Source of the DNA: Bacteroidales bacterium UBA6401
Lineage (GTDB): Bacteria; Bacteroidota; Bacteroidia; Bacteroidales; UBA932
Assembly (NCBI GenBank): GCA_002438635.1
Contig: DJPX01000020.1
Location: 26,238-90,237 of the forward strand
Length of the DNA: 64,000 bases
Direction of reading: 5' to 3'
Under the pieces are notes generated by a model, which was not told where the DNA came from, made no database searches, and was given only the letters and a program-made list of their open reading frames with translations. The position numbers and the translations under genes were made by a program. Below are positions 15,261-24,956 of this stretch, piece after piece; the stretch's first letter is position 1; each line of letters opens with the position of its first letter.

Positions 15261-18200
15261 ATGAGCAATGGTTTTGCTGTGAAAATAAGTTCAGCCGTAG
15301 TTGGGTTTGCCTTGTTGGTCTTACCATCAAGGGCCGAAACCGGGGATTATGAAAAGGCCTTGGAGCTTTTTTCTTATGGAATGTATGAGAATGCAAGGGC
15401 CCTTTTTGAAAAATGTGATGATGAGCTTTTAAGTCGGGATTACGTGGTCCTTTGCGCACTACGAACTAAATCCCCTGATGCTACTTATCTAGTGAAATCT
15501 TCTGAGGAAAACGGGGTCAAGAGTATTTTGTATTCTAAAATTCACAGGGAGTTCGGACTTTTGCTTTTCGATGAAGGAAATTATGCTCAAGCTCTTGAGG
15601 AGTTATCAAAAGCAAGTTATAAAGACCTGAGCGATAATGAGGCTGGAGAATATTGGTATAAGAAAGGGTATTGCCTGTATAATACGGACTCTTTTGACGA
15701 ATCAAGGGTTTGTTTTACCAAGTCGGCGGAATATAATACCGAATACACATTTCCAGCTTACTTCGCATTGGGAATGTTAGAATACAACTATCGTAATTTC
15801 CCGGTAGCACAGGGGTGGTTTGAAAGAAGTGTGAGCGATCCTCGTTTTGCTGACATCAGTTCTTTTTATCTTGTAGATTGTCACTTTATGGCAAAGGATT
15901 ATGACTATGTAATAAAGCAGGGTGAGAAACTTTACCCTCAGATGCCCGAGGCGCGGCAGAAATATCTTTCTCGAATGCTTTCGGAATCTTTTATGGTAAA
16001 AGGCGATGCAGTTAGTGCAAGAAAGTACCTCACAACGGGAGGAAAGATGTCTAATTCTGATTTTTTTCATGCCGGTTCGGTGCTTTATGCCGTTGGAGAT
16101 TATAGAGGTGCCATACAGAATTTCGAAAAAATGGGTCAGCTGCGTGATTCTCTTTTCCAGATTGCATCTTACCAGAAGGCATATTCCTATATAAAGATAA
16201 AGAATAAGGTGAAGGCTATGGAGTCTTTTAAAGATGCAAGCCTTCTATCTTTTGATGAAAATATTGAGGAAGATGCGATGTTTAATTACGCAAAACTTTC
16301 CTTTGACCTTAATGGCGACGAAACGGCATTCAATGCTTATATAAGTAAATATGGCACTTCAAAAAAAGGAGAGTTGATATATGACTATTTGGCCATGTCT
16401 GCCCTTTTGAAGAGGGATTATGAACGTGCAGTATTGGCCTATGATCAAATAGAGGAGTTGTCCGCAGATCAAAAAAGTAATTATATAAAGGCTAACTTTT
16501 TACGTGCTAAAAAATTATTGGATATAGGGGCATACGCAACTGCGATCCCTTATCTTAAGGCAAGTGCTTATTATCTAGGGAAAGACGATGAATTCGGTCA
16601 GTTGTGCAGGTACGAATTGGCCAATACTTATTATATTACAGACGATTATAAAGATGCCTTGACCATATACAATGATTTATATAATCTTTCTGCTCTAGAT
16701 ACCAGGGACGAAGGGGCATTGGTTTCATATAACATTGCATATTGTTTCTTTAAGCAGTCGGATTATGCCAATGCTTCCAGATGGTTTGACATCTATGTGT
16801 CTTCTGGGAATGCATTGGCCAGAGAAGATGCTCTCATCCGGAGGGCGGATTGCGATTTCGCACAAAGGAACTATAGGTCGGCTGCCGAAAAATATAAGGT
16901 GGCGGTATCTGAATTCCCAAGCACTGATAATCTTTATCCTTACTACTATATGGGAACCGCATACGGACTTTATGGAAACAAAAAGGAAAGGATAGAGGCT
17001 CTGTCGTCTGCTTTGGGGGCCAATTCTGATGTGCCTTTTTATTGCGCCACTATGTATGAGTTAGGCCGTGCATATTCGGACGTTTCTGATAATGTTAATG
17101 CGCTCAAGGTGTTTGATTTGTTACTTTCGCGCACTTCTGATGCGGACTATGTAGCAAAGGCATTGATGGGGAAAGGCGCCGTTAAGCGTAATAGTGGCGA
17201 TTTAAAGGGTGCGTTGGCAGATTATCAGGGACTTGTTAAAAAAATGCCGGAAAGCCCTTATACTCAAGATGCTCTACTTTCCATTCAGTCCATATATACG
17301 GCTATGAAACAGCCGGAAAAATACATAGAATACCTGGAAGCGAATAATTTAAGTTTAGGAAGAAACGAATCCGAAAGACAGGAACTCTATTATGCGACCG
17401 CTGAGCAGGTGTTCCTGGCGGGAAATTACTCTGGGGCTATTGCTTCCTTTAATAAGTTCCTTAGTATGTATCCTAAAAGTTCGCATGTGGCTGATTCCTA
17501 TTATTATATGGCCGCTTCATATAAAACCATGGGACAGAAGGAGCGTGCGTGTGAGTATTATAACAAGTCTTTTAACGCTGGGCTAAGTGGCTCATTTAAG
17601 GAATTTGCCCTTATGGATTATGCTATGCTCTCGTTCTCTTTAGAGAATTATTTGGCTGCGTATGAGACCTATACGGAGTTATCCTTGGCTAAATACACAA
17701 TGATAAGTAAGGTGGATGTATATAAGGGAGCTATGCGCTCGGCGTATCGCGCCCAACTCTACGATAAGGCAATCGATGCGGCATCCTTTGTTATGAAACT
17801 TACATCGTCAGAGGATTTACTGCGAGAGGCTCAATTCCTTCAGGCTAAATCCTACCTTTACACTTCCCAAAGAGATAAGGCTTTCCCAATACTTGGGAAA
17901 TTGATTTCACAAGCAAATACTCCAGAAGGTGCTGAGAGTTACTATCTTATTATTCAGGCCAGGTACGACTGGGGGAAATTCGATGAAGTGGAAAAGGGCG
18001 TTTTTGATTTCGCTCAGAAATGTACTGACCAGCCTTATTGGTTAGCGAAGGCATTCATAGTGTTGGGGGATTCTTATGTGGAACGTAATATGATCCAACA
18101 GGCCGTCGCTACCTACCAGAGTGTGGCAGATGGTTATGTAGCATCTAATGAAGGAGATGATATTCAGCAAATTATTTCAGTTAAACTTTCTCAGTTATGA
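15261..18200 (+). CDS. Large exported tetratricopeptide-repeat (TPR) protein
   Basis: A 979-residue protein that begins with a signal peptide (MSNGFAVKISSAVVGFALLVLPSRA) and then consists almost entirely of TPR-like helical pairs. Recurrent A-x-x-x-F/Y signatures are seen throughout, for example GDYRGAIQNFEKMGQL, GDLKGALADYQGLVKKMPES and GNYSGAIASFNKFLSMYPKSS. It is probably a periplasmic or outer-membrane-associated scaffold. The start is ATG 15261, because a -7 promoter box lies between it and the upstream ATG at 15174, and because it gives a clean signal peptide. The stop overlaps the next gene (ATGA), whose product is an outer-membrane barrel; the two are probably made together and may act as partners. 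Partner and function are otherwise unknown. Confidence 0.8.
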   Translation: MSNGFAVKISSAVVGFALLVLPSRAETGDYEKALELFSYGMYENARALFEKCDDELLSRDYVVLCALRTKSPDATYLVKSSEENGVKSILYSKIHREFGLLLFDEGNYAQALEELSKASYKDLSDNEAGEYWYKKGYCLYNTDSFDESRVCFTKSAEYNTEYTFPAYFALGMLEYNYRNFPVAQGWFERSVSDPRFADISSFYLVDCHFMAKDYDYVIKQGEKLYPQMPEARQKYLSRMLSESFMVKGDAVSARKYLTTGGKMSNSDFFHAGSVLYAVGDYRGAIQNFEKMGQLRDSLFQIASYQKAYSYIKIKNKVKAMESFKDASLLSFDENIEEDAMFNYAKLSFDLNGDETAFNAYISKYGTSKKGELIYDYLAMSALLKRDYERAVLAYDQIEELSADQKSNYIKANFLRAKKLLDIGAYATAIPYLKASAYYLGKDDEFGQLCRYELANTYYITDDYKDALTIYNDLYNLSALDTRDEGALVSYNIAYCFFKQSDYANASRWFDIYVSSGNALAREDALIRRADCDFAQRNYRSAAEKYKVAVSEFPSTDNLYPYYYMGTAYGLYGNKKERIEALSSALGANSDVPFYCATMYELGRAYSDVSDNVNALKVFDLLLSRTSDADYVAKALMGKGAVKRNSGDLKGALADYQGLVKKMPESPYTQDALLSIQSIYTAMKQPEKYIEYLEANNLSLGRNESERQELYYATAEQVFLAGNYSGAIASFNKFLSMYPKSSHVADSYYYMAASYKTMGQKERACEYYNKSFNAGLSGSFKEFALMDYAMLSFSLENYLAAYETYTELSLAKYTMISKVDVYKGAMRSAYRAQLYDKAIDAASFVMKLTSSEDLLREAQFLQAKSYLYTSQRDKAFPILGKLISQANTPEGAESYYLIIQARYDWGKFDEVEKGVFDFAQKCTDQPYWLAKAFIVLGDSYVERNMIQQAVATYQSVADGYVASNEGDDIQQIISVKLSQL

Positions 18201-19834
18201 TGGGGTATAAGGGTGTTATTTGTATATGTGCCGGGCTATTGTCCGGTATATGCGCTGTGGCTCAGAATTTTAATGAAAGCGTGGAGGTGACCAATGATTT
18301 GGTTGTCGATATGAGTGGGTTACAGAGAAAAACTATAGAGATACAGGTGCCGGACTCGCTGAGTGAATTTAAGTTGAAGTTCGACTATTCTGTTTTCTCT
18401 AAACCATATAAAGGTGCCTATGAGTTCACTCCATATAATGTGTTGTTTCGTCCTATAAGCAGCGAACAGCGCGCACCTTGGTTATATGTGAATGCCGGTG
18501 CCGGGTTTGCTTTTGCTCCGGTTGTGGATATAGTGGCCAATGTAAAAGTGGGAGAAAAATTACATCTGGGGTTTTACCAGGATTTCGATGCCTATGTGGG
18601 TTCATATAGAGGAAAGTCTTCGGATTATTCCGGCTATGAGTTGTCGGAGCGTGTGGGTGCGTGCGGTTATGCTTTTTTGAAGCCGTTTAATTTTTTCTTT
18701 GACACTTTTTACCAAGGAATGTGGGTACGCGATTTGGAACTTTCCGGGGACCCATTTCATGCATTTGGTTTTCAAGGAGCTATTAATTCCGACGGGCATA
18801 AAGTACGATCGGTGGATTATGAGTTGAATGTCGATTATCGTTTCTCTAAGGATTATTCGCTTGGCCTTAAGGCTTTGGGAGAAAATGCTTTAGAATTGAA
18901 AGGCCGGGTTTCTCCGCTTGCGTTGACTTCTAATATTTATAAATTCGATCTTTACTATGAAACTGGACTTGATGTCTATTCCGGGATATCGAAAAGTGGG
19001 GTGAAGTATATAAAAATGAATCCACGTATGACTTTTGACTGGGGGAAGGCGAAAGTATCCGTGGGTGTTAAAGCATCAAACCACTGGTATCACGACTACA
19101 CATACTCCTTTAGATTATACCCTGATTTGGAAGCTAGTTTCGCTTTATTCAATGCTCATAGTGAAGTGCTGCTAGGTATGACTGGTTACGATCAACAGAA
19201 TTCTCACTATACTTTCAAGCAGGCCAATCCTCACTTTAACGCCTCTTATTTTGAAACCACGGGAAGCGAGTTGAAAGAATCAAGAGAGTATTTGAATGCA
19301 TTCTTAGGGTTGAGGGGAAGTGTAAAGTCTTGTTTTCAGTATGATTTTCGGGCCGGATATGCGGATAAGGGATATATGCCTTTGTATGCGCTTCGTGATG
19401 TGGGAAATACTTCCGAAGCTCTTCGACTCGTTTATGGAAGGTATGATGGAATGTATTTGACAGCAAGGCTTTTATGGCACCTTAAGTCCTGGGATATAAA
19501 ATCTTATTCGGAATTTCAAGATGTTAGCCTGAATATGGGAAGCGATGCTTTTATGCCAGCGGCATTTAGGACATCTTTTGACATGACATATAATAAGATG
19601 GAGCGGATTTTTGCCGGAGTTTCTATTGATTATATGGGAGAAAGACACTCGAAGACTATGGGCTCTTTGCCACAGTATATTGATGTGGGTTTACATGGTG
19701 AGTACAGGATGAATAAAGATTTATCATTTTGGCTCAAAGCAGAGAATATTTTAGGTCAGAGAGTCGAGAGTGTGCCTTTTACCAGTCGTAGATTTCCCGT
19801 GCTTACAGTGGGGCTGAGGTTGATTTTAAGCTAG
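18197..19834 (+). CDS. Outer-membrane beta-barrel protein (TonB-dependent-receptor-like), partner of the TPR protein
   Basis: A 545-residue protein with a signal peptide (GVICICAGLLSGICAVAQ), a short linker, then a long run of amphipathic beta strands rich in Tyr, Phe, Trp and Gly, and a barrel-like C-terminus. No TonB-plug domain is visible, so it is a barrel without plug rather than a normal TonB receptor. A C-terminal section (LWLKAENILGQRV-like; here FWLKAENILGQRV) resembles the last strands of TonB-dependent receptors. The start codon overlaps the TPR gene stop (ATGA, with a second ATG three bases later), implying translational coupling. The transport or assembly role cannot be told from sequence. 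Confidence 0.75.
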   Translation: MMGYKGVICICAGLLSGICAVAQNFNESVEVTNDLVVDMSGLQRKTIEIQVPDSLSEFKLKFDYSVFSKPYKGAYEFTPYNVLFRPISSEQRAPWLYVNAGAGFAFAPVVDIVANVKVGEKLHLGFYQDFDAYVGSYRGKSSDYSGYELSERVGACGYAFLKPFNFFFDTFYQGMWVRDLELSGDPFHAFGFQGAINSDGHKVRSVDYELNVDYRFSKDYSLGLKALGENALELKGRVSPLALTSNIYKFDLYYETGLDVYSGISKSGVKYIKMNPRMTFDWGKAKVSVGVKASNHWYHDYTYSFRLYPDLEASFALFNAHSEVLLGMTGYDQQNSHYTFKQANPHFNASYFETTGSELKESREYLNAFLGLRGSVKSCFQYDFRAGYADKGYMPLYALRDVGNTSEALRLVYGRYDGMYLTARLLWHLKSWDIKSYSEFQDVSLNMGSDAFMPAAFRTSFDMTYNKMERIFAGVSIDYMGERHSKTMGSLPQYIDVGLHGEYRMNKDLSFWLKAENILGQRVESVPFTSRRFPVLTVGLRLILS

Positions 19835-19841
19835 TGTGGAA

Positions 19842-19873
19842 CTTGCAAAAGAGCGCGATTTTTACTAAATTTG
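19842..19873 (+). promoter_or_regulatory. Promoter for gyrB and the genes behind it
   Basis: CTTG (19842-19845), a 20-base spacer and TAAATTTG (19866-19873) fit the Bacteroidota promoter. The gyrB ATG is 48 bases after the -7 box. Confidence 0.7.
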
Positions 19874-19921
19874 TGGGCTTTGCGATGGGGCGAAGTTTAA
19901 GTGAAATTTAAGTTAGATAAA

Positions 19922-21931
19922 ATGATAGAAACAGAAGAAATAAAGCATGCTGAAGAGCAGTATGGTGCGGATAGCATTCAGGTCTTAGAGGGATTGGAAG
20001 CGGTACGTAAAAGACCTTCTATGTATATAGGAGATGTGTCGGAGCGAGGCTTACATCATCTTGTTTATGAGGTGGTCGATAATAGTATAGATGAAGCTAT
20101 GGCGGGTTTTTGTACTGATATTGAGGTTACGATACTGCCAGGTAATTCTATAAAGGTTGAAGATAATGGTCGAGGCATTCCTACCGGAATGCACGAAAAG
20201 GAGCATCGCTCAGCGTTGGAAGTCGTATTGACGGTACTGCACGCCGGTGGAAAGTTTAGTAAGAACAGTTACAAGGTTTCCGGTGGTCTTCATGGTGTGG
20301 GTGTTTCTTGTGTTAATGCCCTTTCGGATTATCTGCGAGCAGAGGTTCATAGAGAGGGTAAGGTATTCGTCCAGGAGTATTCTAAAGGTAAACCTCTTGG
20401 CCCTGTTAAGATAGTGGGAGATTCGAATGATACGGGAACTACAATAACATTCCATCCGGATCCGGAGATTTTCACCCAGACTACTGTATATAAGTATGAT
20501 ACTCTTTCTGCACGATTGAGAGAATTATCCTATCTAAACAAGGGCGTACGCATTACACTAACCGATGAAAGGGAGCTTGTAGATGAGTATGTTACTGATG
20601 AGAATGGCAATGCTAAGCCTACCGGCAATAAGGTCTTCCGTTCAGAGGTGTTTCACTCTGAAGCCGGATTGAAAGAATTTATAGAGTATCTGGATGCTGG
20701 GGCTCAAACTCTTATTCCAGAACCTATATGTGTATCTTCAGATAAGATTATCCCTATAGATATAGCCTTACAATATAATACCGGCTATTCGGAGAAGATA
20801 TATTCTTATGTAAATAATATAAATACGATAGAAGGGGGTACTCATCTTCAGGGATTCAAGATGGGTCTATCACGCTCGTTAAAGCAATACGCCGAGAAGA
20901 ATAACCTGCTTTCAAAACTTAAAGACCCGTTGGCTCCGGAAGATTTTCGTGAAGGTTTAACGGCAGTAATATCTGTTAAGGTTGCTGAACCTCAGTTCGA
21001 AGGACAGACTAAGACTAAATTGGGTAACCCGGAGGTGACTTCGGCTGTGTCTCAAGCAACTGCAGCGGCTATGGATAATTTCTTGGAGGAAAATCCAAAA
21101 TTGGCCAAGACCATAATAGAGAAAATCGTACTGGCAGCGACTGCGCGTAGTGCTGCGCGTAAGGCACGAGAAATGGTGCAGCGTAAATCCGTACTCAGCG
21201 GTGCCGGAATGCCTGGAAAATTGGCCGATTGCTCCGAGAGGGATCCGGAAAAGTGCGAGTTGTTCCTTGTGGAGGGAGATTCCGCAGGTGGTACGGCTAA
21301 ACAGGGTAGAAAGCGTGAATTTCAAGCCATTTTGCCTTTGAGAGGTAAGATATTGAACGTGGAGAAGGCAGCAGTGGATAGGGCATTTGACAGTCAAGAA
21401 ATTCAGAATATATATACGGCTTTGGGAGTGACTGTGGCGCAAGAGGATGAATCTGGGGAAAAACATATGGACCTTAGTAAGTTACGCTATCATAAAGTAG
21501 TGATTATGACGGATGCCGATGTGGATGGTTCTCATATTGCTTGCTTGATTCTTACGTTCTTCTTTAGATATATGTACGATTTGATAAAGAATGGTTACGT
21601 ATATTTGGCTACGCCTCCGCTATATTTGGTTAAGAAAGGTAAGGAGGAGATATATTGCTGGACAGAGGAACAAAGAGAAGAGGCAGCACAGAAATTAGGT
21701 AAAGGCTCCGACAAGGGTTATACGGTTCAGCGTTATAAAGGTCTTGGAGAAATGTCTGCCGAGCAGTTATGGGAGACGACCATGAACCCTGAGCATCGTC
21801 GTTTGCGCCAGATTACCATTGATAATGCGGCTCAAGCAGAAAGAACATTTTCTATGCTGATGGGTGATGATGTTCCGCCTCGTAGACAATTCATAGAAGA
21901 AAACGCACATTACGCTAATATTGACGCATAG
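19922..21931 (+). CDS. gyrB: DNA gyrase subunit B
   Basis: A 669-residue type II topoisomerase subunit that supplies ATP hydrolysis for negative supercoiling together with GyrA. The GHKL ATPase site has EVVDNSIDEA, DNGRGIP and GGLHGVGVSCVNAL. The transducer domain follows, then the TOPRIM domain with EGDSAGGTAKQGR and TDADVDGSHI, and the C-terminal YKGLGEMSAEQLWETTM box. The start is the ATG at 19922 (MIETEEIKHAEEQYGADS); a GTG at 19901 gives a less usual N-terminus. The short TOPRIM without the large enterobacterial insert is normal outside Proteobacteria. gyrA is not in the window. Confidence 0.97.
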   Translation: MIETEEIKHAEEQYGADSIQVLEGLEAVRKRPSMYIGDVSERGLHHLVYEVVDNSIDEAMAGFCTDIEVTILPGNSIKVEDNGRGIPTGMHEKEHRSALEVVLTVLHAGGKFSKNSYKVSGGLHGVGVSCVNALSDYLRAEVHREGKVFVQEYSKGKPLGPVKIVGDSNDTGTTITFHPDPEIFTQTTVYKYDTLSARLRELSYLNKGVRITLTDERELVDEYVTDENGNAKPTGNKVFRSEVFHSEAGLKEFIEYLDAGAQTLIPEPICVSSDKIIPIDIALQYNTGYSEKIYSYVNNINTIEGGTHLQGFKMGLSRSLKQYAEKNNLLSKLKDPLAPEDFREGLTAVISVKVAEPQFEGQTKTKLGNPEVTSAVSQATAAAMDNFLEENPKLAKTIIEKIVLAATARSAARKAREMVQRKSVLSGAGMPGKLADCSERDPEKCELFLVEGDSAGGTAKQGRKREFQAILPLRGKILNVEKAAVDRAFDSQEIQNIYTALGVTVAQEDESGEKHMDLSKLRYHKVVIMTDADVDGSHIACLILTFFFRYMYDLIKNGYVYLATPPLYLVKKGKEEIYCWTEEQREEAAQKLGKGSDKGYTVQRYKGLGEMSAEQLWETTMNPEHRRLRQITIDNAAQAERTFSMLMGDDVPPRRQFIEENAHYANIDA

Positions 21932-21939
21932 CAGTAATT

Positions 21940-23955
21940 ATGAAAGCCTCTTTCAAACTGATGGTGGCTCTGCCCCTTCTTGTGATTTTCGCCGCTTTAT
22001 TGCTTTTAGTGCCGAGAACGGCCAAGTGGGGCTATGACTATTCGAAGGGGCAGGCGTGGCGATATGAAACATTGGTAGCCCAGTTCGATTTCCCTATTCT
22101 AAAAACAAGTGAAGAAATTGCTAAAGAGAAAGCAGAACATTCGAGCAGTGTAATTCCGTATTATAAGTTATCTACGGACATAGCCGGAGAGGCTTTTCGT
22201 AAGGTCGATGCAATATCTTTTACGGATGCCCCTGGTTTGAAAGCATCTGTGGTTAAACATCTTGCCAGTATTTATAACAAGGGTATTCTTGCTGATGAAG
22301 TAGCTACAAGCGATGTGATTTATGTTCAAAGAGATAAGAGGGCGGAAAAAGTTCCATCTAGCGAGGTGTACCTTCTGCCGCAAGCAAGGATAGCCCTTCT
22401 TCAGGGAGTTATGCACGATTGTCAGGGTCTTAATGTGGATTCGTTGATGCGTGCCAAGAGTTTATATGACCTTGTGGTACCGAATCTTATTTTTGATCAG
22501 CAGATTACCTCCTTGGTTCATAGTAAGACGGCTGAGGATATATCAGTTACCTCTGGATATGTGAATGCCGGTACCATTATAGTAAATAAAGGAGAATTGG
22601 TCACTTCAGAAGTGGCACAATTATTAGACTCTTATAAGGCTGAATATGAGAAAAGTATGGGCACCGATATGCCTGAAATTTTTATATGGTTAGGGAATGC
22701 GTTAGTACTGGCAGGCATATTGGTATGTCTGTTTTTTGCTATCTATTTTTCTAATCCTATGATTTTTAAGGATTATAATCGATATCTATACATTCTTACA
22801 GTCTTCACGATAATGTCTTGTTCGGAGTTGGTCTTTATAAGGTTTGCTCCGGAGTGGCTCTTCATATTTCCATTTTCTATAGGGGCTTTATATCTGCAAG
22901 CCTTTTTCCGGACAAGGCTTATATTTCCCGTCTATGTAGTGTCTTTGTTCCCGCTTTTGATTTATGCTGAGAGTGGGGCGGCCCTATTTATTATGTTTTT
23001 GGTGCCAGGGATAGTTACGCTATATCTGTTCCGCTATTTTTCGCGGGGTGCGAAGCAGTTTATTTCTGCGTCTATTAATTTTTTAGTATGCGCGTTGTTG
23101 TTCTCGGCCTTTGAGTTGACAGGAGTTCTTGGGTATGATTTTCTACTCTCGCTAGGTATCTTGTTTGTCGGGTCCATTTTAGAAGTGGCATTGCATCCGT
23201 TTATATATTTGCTTGAGCGAGGATTCAACATGGTTTCTACTGCTCGACTTCAGGAACTTTCCGATACATCAAATGAACTTTTACGTCAGCTTGAGCAGAA
23301 GGCACCGGGAACTTTTCAACATTCTCTTCAGGTGATGAATCTATCTTCTGCCGTGGCTAGGGCTATAAATGCAGATGAGGCCCTTATAAAAGCAGGAGCT
23401 TTATATCACGATATAGGGAAAATGAAAAACCCACTTTGTTTTATAGAGAATGAATCATTGACTTCGAGCGCAGCAGCAAAATATCACGATGATCTATCTC
23501 CTCTTCAAAGTGCACAGGATATAATTAGACACGTCAGTGATGGTATGGAGTTAGCGCAGGCGCATAAACTGCCTGCAGTTATATCGGATTTCATAAAAAC
23601 ACATCATGGAACTACCTGTGTGTCATATTTTTATGATAAATTCATAAAAGAGGGAGGTGATAGTTCGCATAAAAAAGACTTTTGCTATCCAGGACCTACC
23701 CCTACCACAAGGGAGCAGGTGATTCTTATGCTTAGTGACTCTATGGAAGCCGCATCCAGAACTTTAAAAGATTACTCCCAGGAGAATATATCAGCATTAG
23801 TGGATAGGATTTTCGCCTATAAGATGGAGGATAGGCAATTCGAGCAGGCTAATATAACTATGAAAGAACTTACCACTATAAAGGCGGTGATGAAGACATA
23901 TTTATGTCAGATGTATCACGAAAGAATTAAATATCCTAAGAGAAAAATCAAATAA
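21940..23955 (+). CDS. 7TM-HD family phosphohydrolase (PgpH/YqfF type)
   Basis: A 671-residue membrane enzyme. It has an N-terminal membrane segment, an extracytoplasmic 7TMR-HDED domain (about residues 30-245), about seven membrane helices (about 248-430) and a C-terminal cytoplasmic HD domain (about 450-660). The HD metal site shows H in FQHSLQVMNLSSAVA and HDIGKM (H490-D491), with a later KTHHGTT. In Gram-positive bacteria this architecture is PgpH, a phosphodiesterase for cyclic di-AMP; Bacteroidota encode the same family. No diadenylate cyclase is in the window. The gene sits 8 bases after gyrB and 8 before the trigger factor gene, within one plus-strand run. Confidence 0.87.
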   Translation: MKASFKLMVALPLLVIFAALLLLVPRTAKWGYDYSKGQAWRYETLVAQFDFPILKTSEEIAKEKAEHSSSVIPYYKLSTDIAGEAFRKVDAISFTDAPGLKASVVKHLASIYNKGILADEVATSDVIYVQRDKRAEKVPSSEVYLLPQARIALLQGVMHDCQGLNVDSLMRAKSLYDLVVPNLIFDQQITSLVHSKTAEDISVTSGYVNAGTIIVNKGELVTSEVAQLLDSYKAEYEKSMGTDMPEIFIWLGNALVLAGILVCLFFAIYFSNPMIFKDYNRYLYILTVFTIMSCSELVFIRFAPEWLFIFPFSIGALYLQAFFRTRLIFPVYVVSLFPLLIYAESGAALFIMFLVPGIVTLYLFRYFSRGAKQFISASINFLVCALLFSAFELTGVLGYDFLLSLGILFVGSILEVALHPFIYLLERGFNMVSTARLQELSDTSNELLRQLEQKAPGTFQHSLQVMNLSSAVARAINADEALIKAGALYHDIGKMKNPLCFIENESLTSSAAAKYHDDLSPLQSAQDIIRHVSDGMELAQAHKLPAVISDFIKTHHGTTCVSYFYDKFIKEGGDSSHKKDFCYPGPTPTTREQVILMLSDSMEAASRTLKDYSQENISALVDRIFAYKMEDRQFEQANITMKELTTIKAVMKTYLCQMYHERIKYPKRKIK

Positions 23956-23963
23956 TAAATAAT

Positions 23964-24956
23964 ATGAAATTAACAAAAAATCAGATTGACAAGCTCAATA
24001 TTGAGCTTACAATGAACATCGAGGCTGCTGATTATGCCGAAATCGAGAGAAAGAAGTTAGCAGAATGCAGAAGAAAGGCAGACTTCAAGGGATTCCGTAA
24101 GGGAAATGTTCCGATGAGTCTAGTTCAGAGAGTATATGGAGGACAGATTTTAGCGGACTCCATAAACGAAGTGATTGGCCAGGGGTTGCAGAAGTTCATA
24201 GACGATGAAAAACTGCACATTTTAGGAGAACCTCTTTCAAGTGAAAAGCAGCCGGAGGTTGATTGGACTAGTGGCAAGGATTTTACCTTTGTTTTTGATT
24301 TAGGCTTAACTCCGGAGGTTAATGTTGATGTAACGGCTGAGGATGAGATCCCTAACTATACCATAACGGTTTCTGCAAAGGAAAAGGAAGACATGGCTCA
24401 AAACCTCAAAAAGTACTATGAAAGTAAGAAAGAGGAAAAGAGCGACGAAGATATAGAAAAGGAAGCTGCTGAAAGACTTAAAGAAAACTACAAATCAGAA
24501 GCACAGTGGCGGCTTTCTAAGGACATTCGCGATTTCTATGTTAACAAGGCCTCTATCGAACTTCCAGAAGAATTCTTGAAGAGGTGGCTTATGCACGTGA
24601 ATGAAGGTAAGATTACATCTGAACAGATGGAGAAGGAATTTCCGGCATTCGTTGAAGATTTCAAGTGGCAGCTTGTAAGAGGCTCTTTAATGAAAAAGTG
24701 GGAACTTCAGATTAGCTCTGACGATCTTAAAGACGCTGCAAAGGCTTTCGTGACATATCAATATGCTATGTATGGTATTGGTAATGTTCCAGAAGAGATG
24801 ATTAACGAGGCTGTAAATAACGTGCTTCACGATCAAAAGCAGGTGGAAAGACTAGCCGAGCAGGTGGAAGATCAGAAGGTTTTGGATAAAATCAAGAGCA
24901 CTGCCACTTTGAAGGCAAAGAAGATTTCTTCAGAGAAATTTAAAGAATTGAAATAG
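23964..24956 (+). CDS. tig: Trigger factor without a PPIase domain
   Basis: A 330-residue ribosome-associated chaperone that shields nascent chains. The N-terminal ribosome-binding domain is clear, with the signature FKGFRKGNVP at residues 41-50. Normal trigger factors are about 430-450 residues, with an FKBP-type prolyl isomerase domain of about 95 residues after the first linker. Here the strand PEVNVDVTAEDEIPNYTITV leads into a short charged segment (KKEEKSDEDIEKEA) and then straight into the C-terminal helical arm (AERLKENYKSEAQWRLSKDI, ASIELPEEFLKRWL). The isomerase domain is therefore missing while the ribosome-binding and chaperone arm regions are kept. No frameshift was seen. The stop shares one base with the GTG start of the next gene. 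Confidence 0.9.
   Translation: MKLTKNQIDKLNIELTMNIEAADYAEIERKKLAECRRKADFKGFRKGNVPMSLVQRVYGGQILADSINEVIGQGLQKFIDDEKLHILGEPLSSEKQPEVDWTSGKDFTFVFDLGLTPEVNVDVTAEDEIPNYTITVSAKEKEDMAQNLKKYYESKKEEKSDEDIEKEAAERLKENYKSEAQWRLSKDIRDFYVNKASIELPEEFLKRWLMHVNEGKITSEQMEKEFPAFVEDFKWQLVRGSLMKKWELQISSDDLKDAAKAFVTYQYAMYGIGNVPEEMINEAVNNVLHDQKQVERLAEQVEDQKVLDKIKSTATLKAKKISSEKFKELK

Noticed and set aside
20957..21466. A 169-codon minus-strand frame inside gyrB
   Set aside because: It lies opposite the conserved TOPRIM region of gyrB and reads as random His/Ser/Arg-rich sequence.
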